Below, piece by piece: positions 35,330-47,484 of a DNA stretch of 64,000 bases. A program made the position numbers and the translations under genes. Origin of the DNA: Lytechinus variegatus (lineage: Eukaryota; Echinodermata; Echinoidea; Temnopleuroida; Toxopneustidae); NCBI RefSeq assembly GCF_018143015.1, contig NC_054755.1, forward strand, positions 6,613,624 through 6,677,623. The letters are read 5' to 3'. Every line of letters starts with the position of its first letter. The stretch's first letter is position 1. The notes beneath the pieces are model-generated. The model searched no databases and was not told the DNA's origin. It saw nothing but the letters and a program-made list of their open reading frames with translations.

Positions 35330-36790
35330 AAAGACGAGCGAGAAGCGCGAGCTGAATTTTTTACGTTTCCGCCTAAAAAACGATTTCTAAGCAGTTTTTT
35401 TTAATCATGAACAGGATAGGTATATAATTAAACGATTGTTGCGAGCGCAAAACGCAAGCAAAAAAAAAGAGATTTCCACTGAAAAGGGACACTATTCATG
35501 CTTTGCAAATCCTGAAAACTTGGCAATTGGGTATCTTTCTTTTATAATGGAGCAAGAAGCGAGAGCAGAAATCTGAAACTGGATAATTTGAGCACGTTTT
35601 AAATGATGGACAAGTTGTGTATCTCAAAAAAACATAATTATGTGAGCGTGTTCTAGATTTAGACCAAGAATCTGGCCATTCTAAATACATTTTTTAACCA
35701 GTGAAATCAATAATGCGAACGCGAAGCGCGAGCTGAAAATATTTGATATTCCGATATAAAAAAGTCAATCTAAGCATTATTATTCATTTATTTATTTAAA
35801 ATGGGTTATTTCTACAGCGGCTGAAAAGCTGAATTGCATAACCCTTTACATTAATTTACATAAAACTACAATCAATATAAAAAAGCTAAATTTACACAAA
35901 TTCTACATCATAAGAAATATCAAAACACATAAACGGTTGTTTATCATGTTCGGGGCATATGTAATAAATTATGACCTTCATCCCCATAATTACAGACGTT
36001 GTGTAGGAAAATTGTGAAGTGGATATGGATTGCACGTAATAAATTATGCCAGCGCGAAGCGCAGGCTGATATATTTGTAATTATTATTTTGACCTGCGAC
36101 TGAGACATTCAAAGAACATACGTCATCATATTATGAAAATTATGACTATCCTCCCATTCATCCTTCGAAGCGCGAGAAAAAACTTGCCGATATTCCATTC
36201 TGAAAAACGGAATTCTAGGAATTCATAAAAATTATCTTATTTAATAATTTAATAGGCCTAATGTGAGCCAAAATTTTGTTGATATCAATGCCTAAAAAAA
36301 TTGACATTTTGTAATTATGAATAGGATGTGTATATAACAATTGATCATGCGAGCGCAAACCACGAGCCCGTTTTTCATTGATAAACTGTCATGAAAAGGA
36401 GATTTTTAAAGACGTTTGTTATAAAATTGTATAAAGGTATACATAACTCAGTCAAAGTACGAGCGCGCAGCGCTAGCTGACCTGAAAAGAGATATTTTTA
36501 GAACTTTTAAGGAATACACGAGGAGGATATGTACTTGACAAATCAAATAATACGAGAGCGAAGAACAAGCTAAAAACGTTAATTTTCATACCATAAACCG
36601 GACATGTTGCAAAGTATTTTTTTTCAATATAGTTTGTAACTAAAACAAAATAATGAAAGTTCGATGCCCGAGTTGAAATGTTTTTTGCTTATCAACTTCA
36701 AACTTTATATTCTAAGCTCTATATAAGCCTATTGAACAAGAATGTATCATCGATCAGCCAATGCAAGTACGAAGCGCGAGCGAAAATTTT
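35330..36790. repeat. Degenerate repeat with GCGCGAGC core, about 100-bp period
   Basis: A motif of the form GCGAGCGCGAAGCGCGAGCTGA appears in worn form near 35,335, 35,447, 35,545, 35,715, 36,050, 36,165, 36,345, 36,460, 36,550, 36,660 and 36,765. AT-rich spacers between them share TTGATATTCCGA, CTAAGCA-TT and ATGAATAGGAT-type pieces. It reads as an old tandem family with GC-rich cores in AT-rich linkers. No gene. Confidence 0.65.
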
Positions 36791-37116
36791 ATATAGTGAC
36801 ATGATTTTTTTTCCAACTCTTCACCTGATCTTATTTGTTTCCACTCGTCTTCCCCTCTTAGTTTCCTTTTCCTTTTCTGCTCTCTTTTACCTTTTTTTCT
36901 CTTTTTTTCTCCGCCAATCGGGGAGGGGGGTGGGCCCTCGGCCCCCCTGGATCCGACTATGCACAGCATCGTCAGTATGATAATGTATTGCCGCATAGCC
37001 TTTCTCCTGGCTACTATAGACAAGGCAAGGGTAGGGGGCGTTTGTAGCTGGAATTGGATCTAGGGGGCGGCGGGGACTGGAGGCTCTTGATTACCGAAAG
37101 ATAATTGGTATCGAAA
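35743..37116 (+). repeat. Source copy of a 1.37-kb segmental duplication
   Basis: Matches 40,927-42,297 in the same orientation with few differences, from TTGATATTCCGATATAAAAA to TAATTGGTATCGAAAAA. The 3' part includes a pyrimidine-rich tract and TCGTCAGTATGATAATGTAT. Frames inside it (100 and 89 codons, opposite strands) overlap each other and are not convincing genes. Confidence 0.9.
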
Positions 37117-37119
37117 AAA

Positions 37120-37290
37120 AATATTTATTCATGTATTCACTTTTCACTTATTCATTTATTTATTTATCTATTTATTATTCATTTATTTATTCATTTATCT
37201 ATTTATTTATTAATCTAATTTATTATTGATTGATTGATTGATTTATTAATTTATTCATCTATTTATTTATTCATTTATTTATTTATTTGT
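37120..37290. repeat. (ATTT)n-type microsatellite
   Basis: About 170 bases of ATTTATTC/ATTTATTT with short GATTGATTGATT inside. Confidence 0.9.
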
Positions 37291-38229
37291 CCGGCACTTC
37301 AAAGGATCAAGTTATAAATACATTAACAAAGAAAATAAAATATAGGCCTACAAATGCAATAAACATATACAAGCGCAAATGTCCAGTTCGAATTTTTTTG
37401 CTCTTTCCTTATCTTTTTTTTTGTATCTTATTCTTTCTCCTTGTCACCTGTCCATTTTTCTGGGATTTTTTTGTTTGCTTTGTTTTGTTTGTTTGTTTGT
37501 TTTTTGTTTTGTTTTTTGTTTTAGCATCCATGACCATGCATTTATTTTCCATATGTTCAGCGATTTTCCTACTACATGTATTTACGTTCCCTTGATTCGA
37601 ATGATCATTTTCCAAGTTCACATTATATTACGTTTTTTACATTATTTACGTATTTGAGATATCAGCGTCCAACAAGCCAAGCTTTTAAGCGGGTCTCTCT
37701 TTTCATTTTTCCCTTTCTTCTTTTAACATACACACGAATACCCATGGTTTTAAGAATGTTAAGTTTTATAAAATGATGATATTAGTATCGTATTTTGTTT
37801 GTATAATTGCCCAATCTTTGCAAATTTAAGGTCGTTACTTTTGTTCATTTTTGTAATTGTATTTATGTATTTTCGACTTGTATGTGAAAAATGGTAAGAA
37901 AAGAAATGAAATAAATCTAAATCTAAATTGATACTCTGATCGATATTGTAGTGTACATAAAGGTAAGGTTCATCCCGGAAAAAACAGGCAAGCATAGCGC
38001 TGAAAGTGTAATCAAAATCAGGCATAACTTTGAATAACAAAGCTATGTAAGAACATAAGAAAAATTAGATGTAGACACGACATCATCTGTACACCTAATA
38101 AATATTCATGACGATGTGCATATAAATGTGTTCACATAATATTGCTTAACTTTAAAATTCATTAACTTTGTTATCAGATCTTGATGAAATCTTCAGATTT
38201 TTTTCTTGGTGAGTTGTACTTTATTGTTT
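37291..38229. other. Non-coding stretch, T-rich low complexity
   Basis: Holds a TTTGTTTGTTTG tract near 37,460-37,525. Frames of 92-102 codons on the plus strand here are Phe/Leu-rich translations of the T-rich tract and are rejected. Confidence 0.5.
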
Positions 38230-38781
38230 TATTTGCTTTCCAACATGTCCAATGTGCAGCAATGACCAAGAGAGGCAATATGGTACTATCTATAGGGATG
38301 ATCAAGCGCAACTTTACATATAAAAACATACAAGTGATCCTGAAACTGTACAGATCGCTGGTACGACCACACTTGGACTATGCAATGCAGACTTGGAACC
38401 CATACCTAGCAAAGGACAAAAAAATACTGGAGAAGGTCCAAGCAAGAGCTACGAAAATGATCCCTGATATCCATGATCTACCCTAAGAAGACAGGCTCGC
38501 CAGACTACGTTAGAAAGAAGGAGAGAAACATACAAAACATTCAAACATATCGAATTATTACCCAAATGGAAAAATCAAACCCAGAGAGTAGAGTGTGTCA
38601 GAACAAGAGGACACTCTCTTAAATTTGCCAAGTAACGATCTAGACTGGATATAAGGAAACACTTCTTTAGCCAAAGGGTTGTCAATCAATGGAATCAACT
38701 CCCACAGTCCACAATTGAGGCACCAACACTCCTCCAATTTAAGACACAATTATCAAAATTGGGTTTTTAAATGGGCTCCTA
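38230..38781 (+). pseudogene. LINE reverse transcriptase C-terminus, broken
   Basis: Encodes LYRSLVRPHLDYAMQTWNPY and LEKVQARATKMIPDI, the C-terminal signature of jockey/CR1-type reverse transcriptases, followed by a stop at 38,484-38,486 and further stops and frameshifts through about 38,770. The 3' tail runs directly into the first unit of the tandem array at 38,782. Confidence 0.85.
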
Positions 38782-39149
38782 AAACTGGACTCATGAAAAG
38801 GTTTTGGGACAAATATCAATGAATCATTTTTTGTTCGTTTTATCTGACCAAGAACTCACAATTTCAGGCAATTTTGAAATCCCCAAACTTAAGTCATGTT
38901 GCAATTCCATCATAAACATATTTTCACTCTGTTTGTTTATTTGCCTTTGACATTCATCGTTTCAAAACTTAATCTACCATTTTTGCTTGTCAAATCATTA
39001 TCAGGTTTTCACTAATGACAAATAAATTTCTCATATCAAAGTAATATTTTTTTCATGAACCATCTGTTAAAAACGAATATAATTTTTTTTCACTATAGCG
39101 TAAAGGATTTGTGTCAACTTGAACAAATTTGCATCTTCCTTTTAGCCAA

Positions 39150-39554
39150 GAAAGTCTGCCGTGATTGAGTGCAAAAGAACGATGGCGCCAAAAATGCACA
39201 TTAGGCAAACTTTCGAGAAACTTTGCGAGCAGCCGGTTGGTGTCCTGCACGTTCGAGTTGAAATTCGGCTTCCAATTCGGCACGAACAGACGAGGGATAA
39301 TACCACAAACGAGTACATGGCGAATGCCAGGTATGCGCGAAATACGAAGCGCCAGGTCGACGATTGAAAGCACCGTGGATTCGGTAGTCGCGCGCCCGTC
39401 ACACAGGTCGTTGGACCCGAGATCGAGCACCACGGCATCTGGAGAGAGATTCCAGACGAGATCAAGCTGCGCTGCCGCAGAAAATACACTGCCCGGTTGA
39501 TCGTGCCCGACATCGTGCATGAAAGTGAGAACGGAAGATTTCTCTAGACCGAGA
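39150..39554 (-). pseudogene. SGNH hydrolase fragment, first array unit
   Basis: Only the middle of the gene remains (about residues 46-179). A deletion on one side removed the Ser28 block and promoter, joining CTAGACCGAGA to spacer GCACTAATTTGAATG. A deletion on the other removed the Asp183-His186 block, joining spacer TTTAGCCAAG to AAAGTCTGCC. The open frame that runs through (39,053-39,637) is a chance fusion and lacks two of the three catalytic residues. Confidence 0.9.
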
Positions 39555-40926
39555 TGCACTAATTTGAATGAAAAAGTTTGCAGAGAGGCCCGTAGTCTAT
39601 GCATACCATTATAAAAAGAATTGTTCATTGCTTGCATTTTCTTCGTAGAAATACCCCCAAACTAATTCATTAATTACGATTCAGGCATCTTGTTGTTTAT
39701 TACCTCTCATTTATTTTCGATATATTTATTCATCTTTCTAATTCTTGTTTCAATGAAATTTCCATCATTTTTCAAATCTATCCCCAAGCATTTTGCTCTC
39801 AAGAAACTTAATACTGAAGTATGTTATGTCTAAAAATACGCATGTGTGAAATAATATTTACGAGAAATATAATTAAACGGAAGAAAATAAATGTTCGTTT
39901 TAATTGAATTGAATTAAAAGTACAGATATTTTAACATTTTATGCGAGGGCTAATTTTATTACAAATCATGAAGTTTTGGTAAAGGTTAAAACACACATTC
40001 ATTGGGACTATAATCATTTCTTTTATTTCAATTTTACCGAAAGTTATCTGACTTCTACTTCAACTTCTGTTGATCATCTCTTTGACGAGAAAAAAATAAT
40101 TGCACTGGTGATCCAGTTGAGCCCTCTCTCGGCAATTACAATATATATTCCGAAAACAACACCGTATAATATAACATCGTGGCTTAAGCCGTATAAAAAA
40201 GCTATCAAATGTGTATCTTCCTCTATTCCAATCTTTTAGAAATGAATTCATACCAAAAGGGAGGGGACTAGTGAAACTGGACTCATGAAAAGGTTTTGGG
40301 ACAAATATCAATGAATCATTTTTTGTTCGTTTTATCTGACCAAGAACTCACAATTTGAGGCAATTTTGAAATCCCCAAACTTAAGTCATGTTGCAATTCC
40401 ATCATAAACATATTTTCACTCGGTTTGTTTATTTGCCTATGACATTCATTGTTTCAAAACTTAATCTACCATTTTTGCTTGTCAAATCATTATCAGGTTT
40501 TCACTAATGACAAATAAATTTCTCATATCAAAGTAATATTTTTTTCATGAACCATCTGTTAAAAACGAATATACATTTTTTCACTATAGCGTAAAGGATT
40601 TGTGTCAACTAAAACGAATTTGCATCTTAATATTTCCTTTTAGCCAAGAAATTTGAATTTCCGATTTTTGATATAGATTTGAATTACAATTTCCGATTCG
40701 TTGAGATTGTGAAACTCTGCAAGAATTAATTCCGCTTTGCATAAATCCGGCAGGCTACCAAAGCACACGCTTATAATTGTGTAGGCTTATTAGTACCGTC
40801 TTGGATAGCATACCATCATAAAAATATAAGATTTTCTAAAAAAAATTGTGTTGCAAGAAATGAGATAGGATTAAGCGCACAGCGCCTGATAAAATACGAT
40901 CGAGCAGCAACAAGCTACCCCGCAAA

Positions 40927-42297
40927 TTGATATTCCGATATAAAAAAAGTCAATCTAAGCATTATTATTCATTTATTTATTTAAAATGGGTTATTTCTAC
41001 AGCGGCTGAAAAGCTGAATTGCATAACCCTTTACATTAATTTACATAAAACTACAATCAATATAAAAAAGCTAAATTTACACAAATTCTACATCATAAGG
41101 AATATCAAAACACATAAACGGTTGTTTATCATCATGTTCGGGGCGCATGTAATAAATTATTACCTTCATCCCCATAATTACAGACGTTGTGTAGGAAAAT
41201 TGTGAAGTGGATATGGATTGCACGTAATAAATTATGCCAGCGCGAAGCGCAGGCTGATATATTTGTAATTATTATTTTGACCTGCGACTGAGACATTCAA
41301 AGAACATACGTCATCATATTATGAAAATTATGACTATCCTCTCATTCATCCACGCGAGAAAAAACTTGCCGATATTCCATTCTGAAAAAAAGGAATTCTA
41401 GGAATTCATAAAAATTATCTTATTTAATAATTTAATAGGCCTAATGTGAGCCAAAATTTTGTTGATAACAAGGCCTAAAAAATTGACAGTTTGTAATTAT
41501 GAATAAGATGGGTAGATAACAATTGATCATGCGAGCGCAAACCACGAGCCCGTTTTTCATTGATAAACTGTCATGAAAAGGAGATTTTTAAAGACGTTTG
41601 TTATAAAATTGTATAAAGGTATACATAACTCAGTCAAAGTACGAGCGCGCAGCGCTAGCTGACCTGAAAAGAGATATTTTTAGAACTTTTAAGGAATACA
41701 CGAGGAGGATATGTACTTGACAAATCAAATAATACGAGAGCGAAGAACAAGCTAAAAATGTTCATACCATAAACCGGACATGTTGCAAAGTACTTTTTTT
41801 TCAATTTAGTTTGTAACTAAAACAAAATAATGAAAGTTCGATGCTCGAGTTGAAATGTGTTTTGTTTATCAACTTCAAACTTTATATTCTAAGCTCTATA
41901 TAAGCCCATTGAACAAGAAACGTATCATCGATAAGCCAATGCAAGTACGAAGCGCGAGCGAAAATTTTATATAGTGACATGATTTTTTTTTCCACCTCTT
42001 CACCTGATCTTATTTGTTTCCACTCGTCTTCCCCTCTTAGTTTCCTTTTCCTTTTCTGCTCTCTTTTACCTTTTTTTCTCTTTTTTTCTCCGCCAATCGG
42101 GGGAGGGGGTGGGCCCTCTGCCCCCCTGACTCCGACTATGCACAGCATCGTCAGTATGATAATGTATTGCCGCATAGCCTTTCTCCAAGCTACTATAGAC
42201 AAGGCAAGGGTAGGGGGCGTTTGTAGCTGGAATTGGATCTAGGGGGCGGCGGGGAGTGGAGGCTCTTGATTACCGAAAGATAATTGGTATCGAAAAA
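40927..42297 (+). repeat. Inserted copy of the 1.37-kb flanking segment
   Basis: Replaces about 1.16 kb of the second array unit: spacer runs to CTACCCCGCAAA, then the foreign segment, then the unit resumes at ATCTTTCATAATTTGGTG. The missing piece corresponds to 43,954-45,111 of the next unit, which is the whole hydrolase gene with its promoter. Junctions show no more than a few bases of shared sequence. Source: 35,743-37,116. Confidence 0.9.
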
Positions 42298-44037
42298 TCT
42301 TTCATAATTTGGTGAAAAGTCTCGGCCAATCACATTGCTCGGCTAAATTAGAACTTTAATGTATCAATCTTATTCTGTAGCTTAATTCGATACATTGCTG
42401 GCACCAACAATGTCTTTCCTAAATAAAGATGAATGAATGTATTGCATGCACGTGATTCGAATTCAACGACCAAACACATTTTTACAAGAAGTTGTTTCTG
42501 AATTAGAAACGACAATCAACTCATCTCTGTTGAAACGAGTAGGACTTTTATTGAAAGTTGAAATAGTCAGATGTTATGTAAATCAAGTATTCCAAACGAT
42601 GCTTTTGCACTAATTTGAATGAAAAAGTTTGCAGATAGGCCCGTAATCTATGCATACCATTATAAAAAGAATTGTTCATTGCTTGCATTTTCTTCGTAGA
42701 AATACCCCCAAACTAATTCATTAATTACGATTCAGGCATCTTGTTGTTTATTACCTCTCATTTATTTTCGATATATTTATTCATCTTTCTAATTCTTGTT
42801 TCAATGAAATTTCCATCATTTTTCAAATCTATCCCCAAGCATTTTGCTCTCAAGAAACTTAATACTGAAGTATGTTATGTCTAAAAATACGCATGTGTGA
42901 AATAATATTTACGAGAAATATAATTAAACGGAAGAAAATAAATGTTCGTTTTAATTGAATTGAATTAAAAGTACAGATATTTTAACATTTTATGCGAGGG
43001 CTAATTTTATTACAAATCATGAAGTTTTGGTAAAGGTTAAAACACACATTCATTGGGACTATAATCATTTCTTTTATTTCAATTTTACCGAAAGTTATCT
43101 GACTTCTACTTCAACTTCTGTTGATCATCTCTTTGACGAGAAAAAAATAATTGCACTGGTGATCCAGTTGAGCCCTCTCTCGGCAATTACAATATATATT
43201 CCGAAAACAACACCGTATAATATAACATCGTGGCTTAAGCCGTATAAAAAAGCTATCAAATGTGTATCTTCCTCTATTCCAATCTTTTAGAAATGAATTC
43301 ATACCAAAAGGGAGGGGACTAGTGAAACTAGTGAATCATGAATGAATCATTTTTTGTTCGTTTTATCTGACCAAGAACTCACAATTTGAGGCAATTTTGA
43401 AATCCCCAAACTTAAGTCATGTTGCAATTCCATCATAAACATATTTTCACTCGGTTTGTTTATTTGCCTATGACATTCATTGTTTCAAAACTTAATCTAC
43501 CATTTTTGCTTGTCAAATCATTATCAGGTTTTCACTAATGACAAATAAATTTCTCATATCAAAGTAATATTTTTTTCATGAACCATCTGTTAAAAACGAA
43601 TATACATTTTTTCACTATAGCGTAAAGGATTTGTGTCAACTAAAACGAATTTGCATCTTAATATTTCCTTTTAGCCAAGAAATTTGAATTTCCGATTTTT
43701 GATATAGATTTGAATTACAATTTCCGATTCGTTGAGATTGTGAAACTCTGCAAGAATTAATTCCGCTTTGCATAAATCCGGCAGGCTACCAAAGCACACG
43801 CTTATAATTGTGTAGGCTTATTAGTACCGTCTTGGATAGCATACCATCATAAAAATATAAGATTTTCTAAAAAAAATTGTTGCAAGAAATGAAATAGGAT
43901 TAAGCGCACAGCGCCTGATAAAATACGATCGAGCAGCAACAAGCTACCCCGCAAACATTTCCTCTCTGCCGTTAGCATCGAGTCGAATTATTGCTAATCG
44001 CGATTGAAAATAATATTTGAAAAAAGGTCATTTCAGC

Positions 44038-44670
44038 TCAATCCATCTTATAAGCCTTCATGACGGCGCCGCGAATGCTACGGTAATACCTCAACATACC
44101 AGCATCGTTAAAGTGGAACCCATCCGACGAGAAAAGTCTGCCGTGATTGAGTGCAAAAGAACGATGGCGCCAAAAATGCACATTAGGCAAACTTTCGAGA
44201 AACTTTGCGAGCAGCCGGTTGGTGTCCTGCACGTTCGAGTTGAAATTCGGCTTCCAATTCGGCACGAACAGACGAGGGATAATACCACAAACGAGTACAT
44301 GGCGAATGCCAGGTATGCGCGAAATACGAAGCGCCAGGTCGACGATTGAAAGCACCGTGGATTCGGTAGTCGCGCGCCCGTCACACAGGTCGTTGGACCC
44401 GAGATCGAGCACCACGGCATCTGGAGAGAGATTCCAGACGAGATCAAGCTGCGCTGCCGCAGAAAATACACTGCCCGGTTGATCGTGCCCGACATCGTGC
44501 ATGAAAGTGAGAACGGAAGATTTCTCTAGACCGAGATTATCCCTCTTGGGATCGCGAGCGATGTACTGATTAAGACGGCTGATGTAACTATGACCGAGTA
44601 CAAGGACGACGGGCGATTCGCGATCATCGCAAAGTTCAGGAGAGCTGCATGACATGCTTGAGGTAGACAT
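44038..44670 (-). CDS. SGNH-fold hydrolase, array unit 3 (reference copy)
   Basis: A 210-residue protein from the first ATG (44,668-44,670); the frame stays open eight codons upstream but without an ATG. SGNH blocks: GHSY with nucleophile Ser28 (block I), a Gly in HDVGHDQPG (61 or 66, block II), LGSND with Asn93 (block III), DGFH with Asp183 and His186 (block V). The C-terminal FWRHRSF and RYYRSIRGAV blocks match hydrolases carried by tyrosine-recombinase retroelements (Ngaro/DIRS type) and similar mobile elements, as I recall them. No signal peptide or membrane segment, so cytosolic or nuclear action is likely; the substrate is unknown (family members are esterases or lipases). A minus-strand AATAAA lies about 575 bases downstream near 43,460. 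The gene block is GC-richer than its spacer. Confidence 0.85.
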   Translation of the reverse strand: MSTSSMSCSSPELCDDRESPVVLVLGHSYISRLNQYIARDPKRDNLGLEKSSVLTFMHDVGHDQPGSVFSAAAQLDLVWNLSPDAVVLDLGSNDLCDGRATTESTVLSIVDLALRISRIPGIRHVLVCGIIPRLFVPNWKPNFNSNVQDTNRLLAKFLESLPNVHFWRHRSFALNHGRLFSSDGFHFNDAGMLRYYRSIRGAVMKAYKMD

Positions 44671-44803
44671 AATCAATTCGAAAACTGCGACCACAAGTGC
44701 GAGCGAAATATGAAGCGAGCGAGTAACTCAAGAAACCAAGTACGGGTAATTCAAAAACGAAAATGGCACAGCGTGTTGGCAAGCTCAAGAAGGTCTAGAA
44801 GTA

Positions 44804-44957
44804 GACTGAATTTTGAGAGGGAAATTGCAGTATTTATCCATGCCATCATCGTTGAATACGCTGCGGAGATTGCCCCTTAATTGCATTGCGACGGGATTAG
44901 CCATGACTTTTGACCAATGAGAAAGCTCCACTGCCAGTACAATAGAAGTCGACCAAT
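44804..44957 (-). promoter_or_regulatory. RNA polymerase II-type promoter of the hydrolase gene
   Basis: Minus strand: ATAAATA (TATA box) at 44,831-44,837; initiator TCAGTC at 44,804-44,809 with its A at 44,807, exactly 30 bases from the TATA start; inverted CCAAT boxes (ATTGG) at 44,914-44,918 and 44,953-44,957, about 110 and 150 bases upstream. This predicts a 137-base 5' UTR. The same block lies at 47,618-47,771, 50,429-50,582, 53,246-53,399, 56,058-56,211, 58,869-59,022 and 61,681-61,834. A third CCAAT, at 45,139-45,143 in this unit, also recurs in the other units. Confidence 0.6.
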
Positions 44958-46851
44958 TAGCGACCCTTTAACGCCGGGGCATAATGGCGCGAAGACGAGC
45001 TAATTGCACCCATTAAGACAATAGGACAATAGCAGGTGGACCTCATGTTACGTAACTCTCGCATCTTCGCCCCCATAGTTCTGGGCTTGTTATTCAAAAT
45101 TAATTGGCAATCTTTCATAATTTGGTGAAAAGTCTCGGCCAATCACATTGCTCGGCTAAATTAGAACTTTAATGTATCAATCTTATTCTGTAGCTTAATT
45201 CGATACATTGCTGGCACCAACAATGTCTTTCCTAAATAAAGATGAATGAATGTATTGCATGCACGTGATTCGAATTCAACGACCAAACACATTTTTACAA
45301 GAAGTTGTTTCTGAATTAGAAACGACAATCAACTCATCTCTGTTGAAACGAGTAGGACTTTTATTGAAAGTTGAAATAGTCAGATGTTATGTAAATCAAG
45401 TATTCCAAACGATGCTTTTGCACTAATTTGAATGAAAAAGTTTGCAGATAGGCCCGTAATCTATGCATACCATTATAAAAAGAATTGTTCATTGCTTGCA
45501 TTTTCTTCGTAGAAATACCCCCAAACTAATTCATTAATTACGATTCAGGCATCTTGTTGTTTATTACCTCTCATTTATTTTCGATATATTTATTCATCTT
45601 TCTAATTGTTGTTTCAATGAAATTTCCATCATTTTTCAAATCTATCCCCAAGCATTTTGCTCTCAAGAAACTTAATACTGAAGTATGTTATGTCTAAAAA
45701 TACGCATGTGTGAAATAATATTTACGAGAAATATAATTAAACGGAAGAAAATAAATGTTCGTTTTAATTGAATTGAATTAAAAGTACAGATATTTTAACA
45801 TTTTATGCGAGGGCTAATTTTATTACAAATCATGAAGTTTTGGTAAAGGTTAAAACACACATTCATTGGGACTATAATCATTTCTTTTATTTCAATTTTA
45901 CCGAAAGTTATCTGACTTCTACTTCAACTTCTGTTGATCATCTCTTTGACGAGAAAAAATAATTGCACTGGTGATCCAGTTGAGCCCTCTCTCGGCAATT
46001 ACAATATATATTCCGAAAACAACACCGTATAATATAACATCGTGGCTTAAGCCGTATAAAAAAGCTATCAAATGTGTATCTTCCTCTATTCCAATCTTTT
46101 AGAAATGAATTCATACCAAAAGGGAGGGGACTAGTGAAACTAGTGAATCATGAATGAATCATTTTTTGTTCGTTTTATCTGACCAAGAACTCACAATTTG
46201 AGGCAATTTTGAAATCCCAAAACTTGAGTCATGTTGCAATTCCATCATCAACATATTTTCACTCGGTTTGTTTATTTGCCTATGACATTCATTGTTTCAA
46301 AACTTAATCTACCATTTTTGCTTGTCAAATCATTATCAGGTTTTCACTAATGACAAATAAATTTCTCATATCAAAGTAATATTTTTTTCATGAACCATCT
46401 GTTAAAAACGAATATACATTTTTTCACTATAGCGTAAAGGATTTGTGTCAACTAAAACGAATTTGCATCTTAATATTTCCTTTTAGCCAAGAAATTTGAA
46501 TTTCCGATTTTTGATATAGATTTGAATTACAATTTCCGATTCGTTGAGATTGTGAAACTCTGCAAGAATTAATTCCGCTTTGCATAAATCCGGCAGGCTA
46601 CCAAAGCACACGCTTATAATTGTGTAGGCTTATTAGTACCGTCTTGGATAGCATACCATCATAAAAATATAAGATTTTCTAAAAAAATTATTTTGCAAGA
46701 AATGAGATAGGATTAAGCGCACAGCGCCTGATAAAATACGATCGAGCAGCAACAAGCTACCCCGCAAACATTTCCTCTCTGCCGTTAGCATCGAGTCGAA
46801 TTATTGCTAATCGCGATTGAAAATAATATTTGAAAAAAAGGTCATTTCAGC

Positions 46852-47484
46852 TCAATCCATCTTATAAGCCTTCATGACGGCGCCGCGAATGCTACGGTAA
46901 TACCTCAACATACCAGCATCGTTAAAGTGGAACCCATCCGACGAGAAAAGTCTGCCGTGATTGAGTGCAAAAGAACGATGGCGCCAAAAATGCACATTAG
47001 GCAAACTTTCGAGAAACTTTGCGAGCAGCCGGTTGGTGTCCTGCACGTTCGAGTTGAAATTCGGCTTCCAATTCGGCACGAACAGACGAGGGATAATACC
47101 ACAAACGAGTACGTGGCGAATGCCAGGTATGCGCGAAATACGAAGCGCCAGGTCGACGATTGAAAGCACCGTGGATTCGGTAGTCGCGCGCCCGTCACAC
47201 AGGTCGTTGGACCCGAGATCGAGCACCACGGCATCTGGAGAGAGATTCCAGACGAGATCAAGCTGCGCTGCCGCAGAAAATACACTGCCCGGTTGATCGT
47301 GCCCGACATCGTGCATGAAAGTGAGAACGGAAGATTTCTCTAGACCGAGATTATCCCTCTTGGGATCGCGAGCGATGTACTGATTAAGACGGCTGATGTA
47401 ACTATGACCGAGTACAAGGACGACGGGCGATTCGCGATCATCGCAAAGTTCAGGAGAGCTGCATGACATGCTTGAGGTAGACAT
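46852..47484 (-). CDS. SGNH-fold hydrolase, array unit 4
   Basis: Protein identical to the copy at 44,038-44,670. One silent difference: the codon for His124 is CAC instead of CAT. Promoter block intact at 47,618-47,771. Confidence 0.85.
   Translation of the reverse strand: MSTSSMSCSSPELCDDRESPVVLVLGHSYISRLNQYIARDPKRDNLGLEKSSVLTFMHDVGHDQPGSVFSAAAQLDLVWNLSPDAVVLDLGSNDLCDGRATTESTVLSIVDLALRISRIPGIRHVLVCGIIPRLFVPNWKPNFNSNVQDTNRLLAKFLESLPNVHFWRHRSFALNHGRLFSSDGFHFNDAGMLRYYRSIRGAVMKAYKMD

Noticed and set aside
36754-37023. 89-codon minus-strand frame rich in Lys and Arg, repeated at 41,882-42,202
   Set aside because: It lies in a duplicated pyrimidine-rich repeat, overlaps a frame on the other strand, and its ends differ between the copies.
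44147-44482. 111-codon plus-strand frame antisense to the hydrolase, identical in all units
   Set aside because: It starts with TTG, has no domain signature, and its codon wobble positions coincide with those of the hydrolase, so its openness is a by-product.
44091-44495. 134-codon second minus-strand frame inside the hydrolase gene
   Set aside because: Residue changes occur between units (Met/Thr, Leu/Gln, Tyr/Ser) at sites that are silent in the hydrolase frame; it is a shadow frame.
44957-45142. 61-codon minus-strand frame upstream of each hydrolase gene
   Set aside because: It overlaps the distal CCAAT boxes and upstream promoter region, has no recognisable domain, and varies at a residue between units (Leu/Phe).
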